This document shows, one piece after another, positions 52,347 to 61,040 of a DNA stretch of 64,000 bases (its first letter is position 1; each line of letters starts with the position of its first letter). This DNA comes from Bacteroidota bacterium (lineage in GTDB: Bacteria; Bacteroidota; Bacteroidia; Chitinophagales; Chitinophagaceae): assembly GCA_026391455.1 (NCBI GenBank), contig JAPLEH010000040.1, forward strand, positions 1 to 64,000, read 5' to 3'. Position numbers and translations under genes: made by a program. The notes below the pieces were generated by a model, which searched no databases, was not told where the DNA came from, and saw nothing but the letters and a program-made list of their open reading frames with translations.

Positions 52347-53618
52347 ATGGATATACAAAGTATAAAGAACAGATTCAATATAATCGGCAATGCGCCGGCA
52401 CTCAACTATGCGTTGCAGGTGGCGGTGCAGGTGGCCGCTACTGACCTTACCGTGCTCATCAATGGGGAGAGCGGTGTGGGTAAGGAAGTATTTTCCCAGA
52501 TCATTCACTCCTTATCCTCCCGCAAACATAATCCCTTTATTGCGGTAAACTGTGGTGCGATACCCGAAGGCACGATTGATTCGGAATTGTTTGGTCATGA
52601 GAAAGGATCCTTCACCGGTGCGGTGGATGCGCGTAAAGGATATTTTGAAACGGTGAATGGTGGTACCATCTTTCTCGATGAGATCGGTGAATTGCCATTG
52701 GGCACACAGGCCCGCCTGCTGCGCGTGCTGGAAGCCGGTGAATACATTCGGGTAGGTTCATCCAAAACACAAAAGACGGATGTGCGCGTAATCGCCGCTA
52801 CCAATAAAGATTTGTTGCAACTGGTGCAGTCTGGTAAGTTTCGCGAAGACCTGTATTATCGTCTGAGCACTGTACCCATTCGTGTACCATCACTGCATGA
52901 TCGTCCGGAAGATATTCATTTGCTATTCAGGAAATTTGCTGCTGATTTTGCGCATAAATACAAGACCTCTCCGGTACAACTGGATGAGGACGCCAAAAAC
53001 CTGTTAATAAACTATCCCTGGCCCGGTAATGTGCGGGAATTGAAGAATATTGCAGAACAGATTTCAGTTCTTTCTCAGGACAAGCAAGTAACGTCTGCCG
53101 GTCTCAGTAAGTTTTTACAACCGTATTCCAGCAATCGTATGCCTGCACTTGTGTCGCCAGCCCATACGAACACGCAGGATTTCAGTAATGAACGGGAAAT
53201 GCTGTACAAGCTTTTCTTCGATATGAAGAAAGATGTGACCGAACTGAAACGGATGTTTCTGGAAGTATTGCAAAACCCGCAAATGAGTGCGCAAAATCAG
53301 GCCTTTATCAACCAACTGAAGGAGAATGATACCTACCGCCTCAAGGGTAATGAACTGGTGCCGGCGCTGAATCCTGTTTCCATCAGCAACTACGACCTTC
53401 CTCCTGCTGCGAATCATACACAACCAGTACTCATGAACAATGATATACATGAGCATGTGGAAGTGGAAGAAAGCCTGAATATCGTGGATAAGGAAAAGGA
53501 ACTGATCATAAAAGCATTGAAAAAACATAAGAGCAAACGCAAGGATGCGGCCCTCGACCTGGGTATCAGCGAACGAACCTTATACCGCAAACTGAAAGAA
53601 TACGATATAGAAGAATAA
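52347..53618 (+). CDS. Sigma-54 interaction-domain regulator without receiver
   Basis: 423 residues. The AAA+ sigma-54 activator domain (about 15-235) has Walker A GESGVGKE, FGHEKGSFTGA (the GAFTGA loop with Ser), Walker B GGTIFLDEIGELPLG, and RLSTVPIRVPSL with REDLYYRL. No N-terminal receiver or sensory domain precedes it. A linker of about 130 residues leads to a FIS-type helix-turn-helix at the C-terminus (RKDAALDLGISERTLYRKLKEYDI). Such proteins activate sigma-54 promoters; how the activity is controlled cannot be seen. It overlaps the lptE start by one base (TAATG), so it is co-translated with the envelope genes. Confidence 0.88.
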   Translation: MDIQSIKNRFNIIGNAPALNYALQVAVQVAATDLTVLINGESGVGKEVFSQIIHSLSSRKHNPFIAVNCGAIPEGTIDSELFGHEKGSFTGAVDARKGYFETVNGGTIFLDEIGELPLGTQARLLRVLEAGEYIRVGSSKTQKTDVRVIAATNKDLLQLVQSGKFREDLYYRLSTVPIRVPSLHDRPEDIHLLFRKFAADFAHKYKTSPVQLDEDAKNLLINYPWPGNVRELKNIAEQISVLSQDKQVTSAGLSKFLQPYSSNRMPALVSPAHTNTQDFSNEREMLYKLFFDMKKDVTELKRMFLEVLQNPQMSAQNQAFINQLKENDTYRLKGNELVPALNPVSISNYDLPPAANHTQPVLMNNDIHEHVEVEESLNIVDKEKELIIKALKKHKSKRKDAALDLGISERTLYRKLKEYDIEE

Positions 53619-54145
53619 TGAAACGGAAGTATAAAATAACCCTTTATCTCCTGCCGCTGGCCATTGCCGGACTGTTGTTGTTTACCCAAAGCAGTTGTGG
53701 TATTTATAAATTCAATGAAACCGGTTCGATACCTGATTCGATCAAGACGGTAAAAGTGAATTTCATAGAGAACCGGGCACAATATATCAATCCGCAACTG
53801 AGTCCGCGACTGACCGATAAATTGCGGCAAAAGATCGTGGGACAAACAAAGCTCACTCAAACCAATAATGATAATGCCGATTGGCTCATCAGTGGTTATG
53901 TACAGGAATATTCCTTTATGACCAGCGCCATCTCTGGTCAGCAGGGTGCCAACAGTCGCCTCACTGTGGCTATACATATTACGCTGGAAGACCGCAAAGA
54001 GGGAAAAACCACCGAACATGATGTAAGCCGGAGTTTTGAATTCAAGGGCAATAAGACCTTTCAGCAGGCCGAATCAGAATTGGCTGATGAAATGGTACGA
54101 ACTATGACGGATGATATTTTCAATAAACTGTTTTCCAACTGGTAA
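53618..54145 (+). CDS. lptE: LptE family LPS assembly lipoprotein
   Basis: 175 residues. The signal ends at the lipobox LLLFTQSSCGIYKF. The mature domain SIPDSIKTVKVNFIENRAQYINPQLSPRLTDKLRQKI with WLISGYVQEYS and DVSRSFEFKGNKTFQQAESELADEMV is the LptE pattern of Bacteroidota. LptE plugs LptD and delivers LPS to the outer leaflet. Its start overlaps the preceding regulator stop. Confidence 0.85.
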   Translation: MKRKYKITLYLLPLAIAGLLLFTQSSCGIYKFNETGSIPDSIKTVKVNFIENRAQYINPQLSPRLTDKLRQKIVGQTKLTQTNNDNADWLISGYVQEYSFMTSAISGQQGANSRLTVAIHITLEDRKEGKTTEHDVSRSFEFKGNKTFQQAESELADEMVRTMTDDIFNKLFSNW

Positions 54146-54150
54146 TTCAG

Positions 54151-54158
54151 TAATTTTG
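54151..54158 (+). promoter_or_regulatory. -7 element TAATTTTG upstream of the repeat-rich gene
   Basis: TAATTTTG fits TAnnTTTG and lies 53 bp before the ATG at 54212, so the next genes may also be transcribed from their own start near 54165. Confidence 0.45.
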
Positions 54159-54211
54159 CCATCCCCGTTTTGCTGTTGTGGCAAATGCGGTTTTACTCTT
54201 ATCTTGTAACG

Positions 54212-55417
54212 ATGAATGCCCGGATCAACCAATTGGTAAAATCACTGCTGCAAAAAGATACGCTGGAGCAATGCAGCCTGCGTGAAGTGGAGCAATTTGC
54301 GGAACGGTACCCTTATTTTGGTGCGGCACAACTGCTGCTCACCAAAAAATTACAGGCTGAAAATTCTGACCGTTATGCGGCACAATTGCAAAAGACTTAT
54401 TTATTCTTTCATAATCCGTTGTGGGTGGAACAATTGCTGAATGAAACCGGCAATGGTACCATTGTACAGGAACAATTGACCGAATTGACCGTACCACCCG
54501 TGGCTTTTACCAACACCCCGTCAGTAACACCTCCGATACAGGAAGTAGCAGCTCCGGCAGCTATACCCGTGGAAGAAATACCCGTGAATACAGCACCCGA
54601 GGTGATAAATACACCGGAAGAGGTGGACAATGTGGCCGATTTGTCGTCACCGGTGGAGGCTGTACTAACGCCTGAATTGATGATACAGGAAGTAGCGGCT
54701 CCGGCAGCTATACGCGTTGAAAAAATACATGAGGAAGAAATTCCCGAGGTTACTGCACCTGAGGTGATGAATACCCCGGAGGAGGTGGACACTGTGGCTG
54801 ATTTGTCGTCCCCGTTGGAGGCTGTACTAACGCCTGAAGATATGCCCGAAGCAGTTGCTTTACCAGTGGAAAACACAACAATGGAACTGTCATCTTCGCC
54901 GGCACAGGAGGAAAGGGTACCAGAGGCAGAAACGCCTGCTCCCCTGCCCGAAATGGCATTGGTGGCCCCTGAACCGGAAAAAGCGAAAGAACCCGAACTT
55001 CCCGTTTTCAACCCCGGGATGCCGGATGCGGTAACAGGTGATGAATTGCTTTTCGAACCCTACCATACCGTGGATTATTTTGCTTCGCAGGGTATTAAAA
55101 TGCAGGAAGAGGAAGCACCACGCGATAAATTCAGCCTGCAACTGAAAAGTTTCACCGGCTGGCTTCGCACGCTTAAAAAGCACCCTGCCGTGGAATTGGG
55201 GCGGGCTCCGGTTAGCACCGGCGAGCATAACGCAGAATTACTGGCACGGGATTCCCTCCAGGAAGGCGATGTGGTAACGGAGGCCATGGCAGAAGTATGG
55301 GAAAAGCAGGGCCACAAGGGCAAAGCCATTGATATTTACCGCAAATTAAGTTTGCTCGAACCCGATAAAAGCGCTTATTTTGCAGCCAAAATTGACGAAT
55401 TAAAGAAATTAAACTGA
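54212..55417 (+). CDS. Hypothetical protein with internal PEVT-rich repeats
   Basis: 401 residues from the ATG at 54212 (MNARINQLVKSLLQKDTLEQC). The N-terminal ~85 residues are a helical domain. Then comes a Pro/Glu/Val/Ala-rich region with two long repeats: 54536-54682 (49 codons) and 54683-54844 (54 codons), sharing IQEVAAPAAI, EVxNTPEEVD and VADLSSPxEAVLTPE. The C-terminal ~130 residues (FEPYHTVDYFASQGIKMQEEE...AEVWEKQGHKGKAIDIYRKLSLLEPDKSAYFAAKIDEL) are helical and TPR-like at the end. The protein lies 1 bp before secG, so it is probably a conserved neighbour of protein translocation; the role is unknown. Confidence 0.7.
   Translation: MNARINQLVKSLLQKDTLEQCSLREVEQFAERYPYFGAAQLLLTKKLQAENSDRYAAQLQKTYLFFHNPLWVEQLLNETGNGTIVQEQLTELTVPPVAFTNTPSVTPPIQEVAAPAAIPVEEIPVNTAPEVINTPEEVDNVADLSSPVEAVLTPELMIQEVAAPAAIRVEKIHEEEIPEVTAPEVMNTPEEVDTVADLSSPLEAVLTPEDMPEAVALPVENTTMELSSSPAQEERVPEAETPAPLPEMALVAPEPEKAKEPELPVFNPGMPDAVTGDELLFEPYHTVDYFASQGIKMQEEEAPRDKFSLQLKSFTGWLRTLKKHPAVELGRAPVSTGEHNAELLARDSLQEGDVVTEAMAEVWEKQGHKGKAIDIYRKLSLLEPDKSAYFAAKIDELKKLN
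54536..54844 (+). repeat. Two-unit in-frame repeat in hypothetical gene
   Basis: Unit 1 (147 bp) and unit 2 (162 bp) are adjacent. The units share long identical stretches such as GAAGTAGC-GCTCCGGCAGCTAT and GAGGCTGTACTAACGCCTGAA. Insertions and deletions are in multiples of three. Confidence 0.75.
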
Positions 55418-55418
55418 C

Positions 55419-55796
55419 ATGACTATTCTTTTTATCATATTGATTGTAGTAGCATCTTTAGCGCTTACTTTATTTGTATTGATTCAAAACCCCAAGGGTG
55501 GCGGGCTGGCTGGAAATATTGCTGGTTTTAGCAACCAATATATGGGTGTAAAGCAAACTACGGATGTACTGGAAAAAGGTACCTGGGTATTTGCTGGACT
55601 CATTGGTCTTCTTTGCATTATAGCAGTGATTTTTATTCCCAAGCCTGTAAACTCTGCCTCTGGCAGTACGAATAAGGCGGAAGGTTTACCCGCTCCCGTA
55701 CAGAAGACAACAGCCCCTGCTCCCGGAGCTAATCCCGGAAATGTGCCAATGCCTTCTACCACACCCCCGGCAACAACTCCTACTACCCCTAAATAA
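55419..55796 (+). CDS. secG: Protein translocase subunit SecG
   Basis: 125 residues with two transmembrane helices (about 3-22 and 51-72). The conserved cytosolic loop is VLIQNPKGGGLAGNIAGF. The C-terminal ~45 residues are a Pro/Ala/Thr-rich tail common in Bacteroidota SecG. It assists SecYEG in protein export. It follows the previous gene after one base, and a strong terminator follows. Confidence 0.93.
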   Translation: MTILFIILIVVASLALTLFVLIQNPKGGGLAGNIAGFSNQYMGVKQTTDVLEKGTWVFAGLIGLLCIIAVIFIPKPVNSASGSTNKAEGLPAPVQKTTAPAPGANPGNVPMPSTTPPATTPTTPK

Positions 55797-55818
55797 GGAA
55801 ATACGATAGTAAAATATG

Positions 55819-55850
55819 CCCCGTGTCCGTTCTGCAGACACGGGGTTTTT
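55819..55850 (+). terminator. Terminator after secG
   Basis: CCCCGTGTC (55819-55827), a nine-base loop, GACACGGGG (55837-55845), then five T. It separates the secG unit from mltG. Confidence 0.88.
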
Positions 55851-55870
55851 ATTTATATTGTGAATCATCT

Positions 55871-56911
55871 ATGAAAAAGAAAATAATCATCGCCATTGTA
55901 TTGGTGCTTTTGCTGGCAGGAGGTTTCCTGGGTTATAAAATATTGGGTCCCGCTGTGCATGTTTCAGACAAGAAATATTTTTATATACAGGATGGTGCCA
56001 CTGCAGATCAGGTGAGCCATGCGCTGTCCGAACAACAGTTTATCAGCAGCGAAGCCTGGTTCAGCCGGGTGGCTGGATGGATGAAGTACCGGTCTGTAAA
56101 GCCAGGCCGGTATGAATTAAAGAATGGAATGAGTCTGATGGACCTGGTAAAAATGTTGCGGGCCGGAAAACAGTCGCCCGTAAAACTGGTGATCATTAAA
56201 GAGCGAACCAAAGAACTATTTGCCGGTAAAATGGGGAAGAAATTTGATACCCAGTGTGATTCACTTCGCATGATCCGTTTTCTGAGCAGCAATGATTCGC
56301 TGGCCCGTTTTGATGTGGATACCAATACGGTTATGTCAGTTATCATGCCCTATACCTACGAAGTGAACTGGAACAGCAGCCCGGAAAAGATCATGCAGCA
56401 ATTTTATACGGCGTATAAAAAATTCTGGAATGAAGACCGTAAGTCTAAAGCCGAAGCGCTGCAACTGACTCCCCTGCAGGTGATCACACTCGCATCGATC
56501 GTGGAAGAAGAGACCAATAAGAAAGATGATAAATTCAAAATTGCGAGTACCTATATCAATCGTATCCGTCAGGGCATGAAATTACAGGCAGATCCTACCG
56601 TGAAATTTGCCATGAAGAATTTTGCGCTCAAACGCATACTCGGCGTACACCTGCAGACCAATTCTCCTTATAACACGTATATGTATGCCGGTCTTCCTCC
56701 CGGCCCCATTTGTACGCCTACGGCTGAAACGATTGATGCAGTATTGCAGGCACCGGTTACAGATTACCTCTTCTTTGTGGCTAGTTATAAATTCGATGGT
56801 ACCAGTATATTCACGAGCAACCTGTCGGACCATTCCCGCTATGCGAAAATGTATCAGCAGGAACTTACCCGCAGGATGGATTCTGCTAAAAAGGCCAATG
56901 CCGGAAAATAA
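55871..56911 (+). CDS. mltG: Endolytic transglycosylase MltG
   Basis: 346 residues from the ATG at 55871. Short basic N-terminus and one membrane helix (about 6-24). A LysM-like subdomain (about 35-110) is followed by the YceG catalytic domain: LASIVEEETNKKDDKFKIASTYINRI, in which a Glu of EEE is catalytic, then MKLQADPTVKFAM, NSPYNTYMYAGLPPGPI and DYLFFVA. It cleaves nascent peptidoglycan strands and sets glycan length. Its stop overlaps the next start (TAATG). Confidence 0.93.
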   Translation: MKKKIIIAIVLVLLLAGGFLGYKILGPAVHVSDKKYFYIQDGATADQVSHALSEQQFISSEAWFSRVAGWMKYRSVKPGRYELKNGMSLMDLVKMLRAGKQSPVKLVIIKERTKELFAGKMGKKFDTQCDSLRMIRFLSSNDSLARFDVDTNTVMSVIMPYTYEVNWNSSPEKIMQQFYTAYKKFWNEDRKSKAEALQLTPLQVITLASIVEEETNKKDDKFKIASTYINRIRQGMKLQADPTVKFAMKNFALKRILGVHLQTNSPYNTYMYAGLPPGPICTPTAETIDAVLQAPVTDYLFFVASYKFDGTSIFTSNLSDHSRYAKMYQQELTRRMDSAKKANAGK

Positions 56912-57879
56912 TGCCTTTGTTTACACAAATAGCGAATAAGATCACTTCATCGGCACCGGCCCGGATCATTGTACATAAAAGCAAGAACACGTCGCTACCC
57001 GGATTTCGTCGTATTCCGATCTATGATGTGGTGAAATTCTTTATTGGCCAGGTAAAAACGGTGGGCATGACCGAACGGGCCTCTGCCATTGCCTATAATT
57101 TCTGTATGGCCATTCCGCCGGCCATTATCTTTCTGTTTACGCTGATCCCTTTTTTGCCCATTTCAAAGGATTTTGAAATGAGCTTGTACAGCCTGATACG
57201 TGATGTGATACCCGGGGAAAAGAATAATGAAGTATTGATCCATTTTCTGCAGGATTTTATCAATAAACCCCGCAATGGGTTGTTGTCACTCGGTTTTCTA
57301 TTATCCCTGTTCTTTTCTTCCAATGCCATGATGGGTATCATGCATTCATTTGACAAGAACTATATCGGTTTCCGCAAGCGAAAGGGTTGGCAGAAAAGGC
57401 TGGTAGCTTTAAAGATCACCCTGGTATTGTTTGTATTGGTATTTGCCTCTATCCTGTTGCTCATAGGGCAAGCCAGGGTGCTGAAATTTTTCGGGATTCG
57501 CGATACCACGGTCCTTTTTATCATTGTGAATGCAAGGTGGGTCGTGATCATACTTTTATTTTTTGCCTGTATCTCTTATATCTATCGCCATGCCCCGGCA
57601 GTGCATAAGAAATGGAAAATGATCAATCCGGGTTCCATACTCGCCAGTTTTCTGATGTTGCTGATGACCTTACTGTTTTCCTGGTGGGTGAGCCGTTTTG
57701 GAAATTATAACCAGCTTTTCGGATCCATCGGTACGGTGCTGATTTTGATGATCCTTATTTTTATCAATTCCCTGGTATTGCTGATCGGCTTCGAATTGAA
57801 CGTAAGTATCTCCTCCCTGCAGAAAATTGCAGACGAGCGGAAAGAAAACCCTTCGGATGGGACGGAATCTTCGAAATAA
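56911..57879 (+). CDS. YihY/virulence factor BrkB family membrane protein
   Basis: 322 residues and six transmembrane helices. Family features include MTERASAIAYNFCMAIPPAIIFLF, FLLSLFFSSNAMMGIMHSFDKNY, ISYIYRHAPAVHKKWKMINPGSI and LLIGFELNVSI. Its function is not established; it was once mis-annotated as RNase BN. It starts within the mltG stop codon and may be co-translated. Confidence 0.9.
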   Translation: MPLFTQIANKITSSAPARIIVHKSKNTSLPGFRRIPIYDVVKFFIGQVKTVGMTERASAIAYNFCMAIPPAIIFLFTLIPFLPISKDFEMSLYSLIRDVIPGEKNNEVLIHFLQDFINKPRNGLLSLGFLLSLFFSSNAMMGIMHSFDKNYIGFRKRKGWQKRLVALKITLVLFVLVFASILLLIGQARVLKFFGIRDTTVLFIIVNARWVVIILLFFACISYIYRHAPAVHKKWKMINPGSILASFLMLLMTLLFSWWVSRFGNYNQLFGSIGTVLILMILIFINSLVLLIGFELNVSISSLQKIADERKENPSDGTESSK

Positions 57880-57912
57880 TGTCCGAATTTGGTAGTCACA
57901 AAAATCAATTGT

Positions 57913-58515
57913 ATGAAATCATTCTTTTTTGCAGCCCTGCCTGTGCTGGCGCTTTCCCTGATAATCAGCAGGACGAATGAACCCCTGCCGATCGGGGCAC
58001 CTGTTCCCAATCCGGATACCAAAATGATGGATATTTCGGGTAAAGAAATTGCCCTGAAAGATGCCAAAACCGAAAAGGGATTGCTGGTGATGTTTAGTTG
58101 TAATACCTGCCCGTACGTGGTAAAGAACCAGTCGCGTACTTACGAAGTATGTAAATATGCACAGGGCAATGGTATTGGCGTGGCCATACTCAACTCCAAT
58201 GAAGCCAAGCGGGGTGATGATGATTCAATGGAGGAAATGAAAGCTTATGCCAAACAGCAGGGATATAATTGGTATTACCTGGAGGACAAAAATTCGGCGC
58301 TGGCAGACGCTTTTGGTGCCAACCGTACGCCGGAGTGCTTCCTGTTTGATGGTTCGGGCAAACTGGTGTACCATGGCGCAATCGACGATAATCCGTCGGA
58401 TGCTTCGGGAGTAAGCCGTAAGCACCTGATGGCAGCCATTGATGAAATGAAGAATGGAAAAGAGATAACGGTGAAGGAATCAAGGTCAGTAGGCTGTGCG
58501 ATTAAGCGCCTATAA
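57913..58515 (+). CDS. Exported thioredoxin-like (redoxin) protein
   Basis: 200 residues from the ATG at 57913 (MKSFFFAALPVLALSLIISR). The signal peptide is followed by a redoxin domain with the redox motif C-N-T-C-P in FSCNTCPYVVKNQSRTYE, the cis-Pro region NRTPECFLF and DGSGKLVYHGAIDDNP. It is a periplasmic thiol-oxidoreductase or peroxiredoxin-like protein. The C-terminus (VGCAIKRL) has one more Cys that may be functional. Followed by a strong terminator. Confidence 0.85.
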   Translation: MKSFFFAALPVLALSLIISRTNEPLPIGAPVPNPDTKMMDISGKEIALKDAKTEKGLLVMFSCNTCPYVVKNQSRTYEVCKYAQGNGIGVAILNSNEAKRGDDDSMEEMKAYAKQQGYNWYYLEDKNSALADAFGANRTPECFLFDGSGKLVYHGAIDDNPSDASGVSRKHLMAAIDEMKNGKEITVKESRSVGCAIKRL

Positions 58516-58534
58516 ACCTGTTTTTTACCGCATG

Positions 58535-58567
58535 AAATACCCCGGCAAAGGCCGGGGTATTTTTTTA
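58535..58567 (+). terminator. Terminator after the redoxin gene
   Basis: AAATACCCCGGC (58535-58546), loop AAAG, GCCGGGGTATTT (58551-58562), then TTTTT. The stem has 12 perfect base pairs. Confidence 0.92.
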
Positions 58568-58644
58568 TAAATAATTTATGGAAAATTTTTATGCATGCAT
58601 CTAAAAGGTGTAAGACCTTTATTTATACACAAAAACCGCAGCTT

Positions 58645-58863
58645 ATGTTTTCCCGCACTATCATCAACCGGCTGGTTATATTCAGTTTTTTAGTATTGGT
58701 GGGTTATTGGCTGGCCAAAGCCTTCTACCATAAAAGTGTATTGGGTGTCATACTTGCCCTGGTAAGCCTGGGTGCCGGGATATATTTCCTGTATATACTG
58801 GCATCTGCCCGTAAAGAAATGGAGATGGAAATGGAGGCGGAAAATATTAATCAGCACAGTTAG
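58645..58863 (+). CDS. Small two-helix membrane protein
   Basis: 72 residues from the ATG at 58645 (MFSRTIINRLVIF). Two hydrophobic helices at about 7-24 and 33-53 are followed by a short acidic tail (RKEMEMEMEAENINQHS). No family is recognised. It stands 8 bp before the lipoprotein gene and may be co-transcribed with it. Confidence 0.55.
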   Translation: MFSRTIINRLVIFSFLVLVGYWLAKAFYHKSVLGVILALVSLGAGIYFLYILASARKEMEMEMEAENINQHS

Positions 58864-58871
58864 CATTCCCA

Positions 58872-59705
58872 TTGAAACGGTTTGCCTTTTTTCTGGTTGC
58901 CGCAGTCCTTACCGGATGGTCCTGTATGCAGCGGGCAAATATCGAACCTTCATTTAGCCTGCAACCTACACCTACAGTCGAAACATCTGAAAGCTCAGCC
59001 GACATTGTTAAAACTATTCATGTTTTTGTCCCCTTATGCGATAACAAGTATCAGGGAATAGTACCGGTACCCGCTAAAACCGGTAACGGACAAGACCCTG
59101 GAAATAATCTTTATTGGGGCTGGAGTTATGGCATTCGTACTTACTTTAAGAAAAGCAGGGAGTGGATTTTCATCCGTTCGGTAAAAGTAAATGATACGAT
59201 ACCCGAGCGGCTATTGTTTCGCCACAGGGATCGATCTTTTTTCCTTATCGCTGATGCGTATGATGGCAGATATATCAAATCCTGTACAGTGGATTTTCTA
59301 AAGGGATTGGGTGGTGTAATGAAGGACACCATGATGGCGGAAGGAAGAATTGCGGGTTTATATGGCAACGCATCGGCATTGGCGTATAACGGGCATAATG
59401 GGTTAATGGATGTGGATGTGCCGGTATCAACGGTGAGTGCAGATGGTATAGAACGGGATTGTTTTATCCTGGCATGTATCAGCAAACCTTACTTTTCAGG
59501 ACTGATTCAAAAAACAAAAGCAAGGCCATTATTATGGACATCGGGTTTGATGGGGCCGGAAGCCTATACTTTGCATGATGCGCTGACGGGGTATATAAAT
59601 AGTGAGAACGGGGAATCTATCAGGATGCGGGCTGCAAAAGCGTATTCAGGCTATGCCAAATGCTCAGTACAAGCTGCAAAAAAATTATTATTAACGGGGT
59701 TTTGA
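58872..59705 (+). CDS. Hypothetical lipoprotein
   Basis: 277 residues from a TTG start (KRFAFFLVAAVLTGWSCMQ) that places a lipoprotein signal at the N-terminus. The mature protein has no membrane segments. Motifs include NNLYWGWSYGIRTYFKKS and SVKVNDTIPERLLFRHRDRSFFLIADAYDG, giving an alpha/beta fold. VPVSTVSADGIERDCFILACISKPYF looks like a conserved core. Family unknown. It converges with the next gene (5-bp gap). Confidence 0.6.
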   Translation: MKRFAFFLVAAVLTGWSCMQRANIEPSFSLQPTPTVETSESSADIVKTIHVFVPLCDNKYQGIVPVPAKTGNGQDPGNNLYWGWSYGIRTYFKKSREWIFIRSVKVNDTIPERLLFRHRDRSFFLIADAYDGRYIKSCTVDFLKGLGGVMKDTMMAEGRIAGLYGNASALAYNGHNGLMDVDVPVSTVSADGIERDCFILACISKPYFSGLIQKTKARPLLWTSGLMGPEAYTLHDALTGYINSENGESIRMRAAKAYSGYAKCSVQAAKKLLLTGF

Positions 59706-59710
59706 TCTGT

Positions 59711-60202
59711 TTATCTACTTTGAAGTAAAGCCATGATCTCCTTTTTCAGTTCTTCTTCGGAGAGCTGATCTTCGGCAAATTTCCGGTAGCCCGTTTTACG
59801 ATTGATAAAAAGGGTTGCCGGAATAGCCCCGGACCAGGTACTGTCTATTTTGGGACAGAAATAATCCGCATTCGTTTCATCCAGCCAAACCACTTCTGAA
59901 GTAATCTTTCGTTTCTTTATAAAGGAACGAATACCGGCGGGATAATTTTCTTTAAAGTCGAGACTCACCAACAGGAGTTGCACACTATCTCCTTTATGCG
60001 CCGCAGCCTGTTGTTGAAAATAGGGAATCTCTTCCACGCAGGGTTTACACCAGGTAGCCCACATATTGATGATGAGCGGGTGTTTGCTTTCAGCAATGAT
60101 CGTTTCCAGCTCCTTGATCTTCACCCGCCTTATCACCTGCGCCTTTCCAGCAACCGCCATAAAAAAACCGACTGTAATTATCAAGAATCTTAACACAAGC
60201 AT
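59711..60202 (-). CDS. TlpA-like thioredoxin domain protein
   Basis: 163 residues with a signal peptide (MLVLRFLIITVGFFMAVAGKAQ). The thioredoxin fold has the active site W-C-K-P-C (NMWATWCKPCVEEIPYFQQ), a central VSLDFKENYP and the cis-proline IPATLFINRKTGYRKF. It is periplasmic and probably reduces or isomerises disulfides, as in cytochrome c maturation. It is 86 bp from the trmH end and in the same orientation. Confidence 0.88.
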   Translation of the reverse strand: MLVLRFLIITVGFFMAVAGKAQVIRRVKIKELETIIAESKHPLIINMWATWCKPCVEEIPYFQQQAAAHKGDSVQLLLVSLDFKENYPAGIRSFIKKRKITSEVVWLDETNADYFCPKIDSTWSGAIPATLFINRKTGYRKFAEDQLSEEELKKEIMALLQSR

Positions 60203-60288
60203 TATTTAAAAACTATTTGTATGTGGGAATCAAAGTATAAACAGCAACTATCATCTTTCAACTACCTGCCTGCCGGCAGGCAGGTCAT

Positions 60289-60876
60289 CTATTCACTCTC
60301 AAACCCCCACTCTTCCTGCAATTTCGTATACCGTTGCTCATCCAGTCCCCGCTTTTCATAATGACCTGCATTGGTCTTTTGCCGGAAGGCTTCATACAAT
60401 GTAACTGCACAGGCTACACTGATATTGAGTGATTGAATGATGCCTACCTGCGGAATAATGAAATTGCCGTCGGCCAATGCCCGGATCTCTTCGCTCACTC
60501 CGCTGTGTTCGTTGCCAAACACGAGGGCAATGGATTGGGTAAGGTCAAGCTGGTGTAAACTTACTGCATCACTGCTGAGATGGGTTGTTAAAATGGTTGA
60601 ATAGCTTTTTCGAAGGGATGAAAAGCATTCTTCCGCATTATCAAACTGATGAATGGTCAGCCATTTGGCAGCACTCGAGGAGCTTTTGGCCCCCCATTTT
60701 TTATGGCGGGGGATTTTCGTGTTCAGAATATAAATATCCTGTAAGCCTACTGCATCGGCGGTGCGCATAACGGCAGAAATATTATGCGGATCGAACACAT
60801 TTTCCAATACCACGGTGATATTGCTTTGTCGTTTATCGAGTACCGCGGTGAGGCGGTTATATCGTTCAGGTGTCAT
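60289..60876 (-). CDS. trmH: tRNA (guanosine-2'-O-)-methyltransferase TrmH
   Basis: 195 residues of SPOUT type. The N-terminus RYNRLTAVLDKRQSNITVVLENVFDPHNISAVMRTADAVGL is like E. coli TrmH, with the catalytic Arg in the MRTADAVG motif. The knot region is VFGNEHSGVSEEI, with FIIPQVGIIQSLNISVACAVTLYEAFRQK. It methylates the ribose of G18 in tRNA. A -7 element lies just upstream. Confidence 0.9.
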   Translation of the reverse strand: MTPERYNRLTAVLDKRQSNITVVLENVFDPHNISAVMRTADAVGLQDIYILNTKIPRHKKWGAKSSSSAAKWLTIHQFDNAEECFSSLRKSYSTILTTHLSSDAVSLHQLDLTQSIALVFGNEHSGVSEEIRALADGNFIIPQVGIIQSLNISVACAVTLYEAFRQKTNAGHYEKRGLDEQRYTKLQEEWGFESE

Positions 60877-60892
60877 TGTAGATGATTAGCAA

Positions 60893-60900
60893 CAAATATA
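60893..60900 (-). promoter_or_regulatory. -7 element of trmH (TATATTTG, minus strand)
   Basis: TATATTTG on the minus strand ends 16 bases before the trmH start at 60876, leaving a leader of about ten nt. Confidence 0.55.
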
Positions 60901-61040
60901 AGTCAGACGGATGAAAGCATCATAGCATACAAATGATCGGGATCATATCGATGTGATTGTATAAAGTTGTCCTGAAAATTCATTCAACCGTTGAATTTAA
61001 TTATATTTAACAAGGAACTAATCCTTAATTATTTGTATAT

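Noticed and set aside
54409-55011. Antisense Ser/Gly/Thr-rich frame of 200 codons
   Set aside because: It is the complement of the Pro/Glu/Val repeats of the gene on the plus strand.
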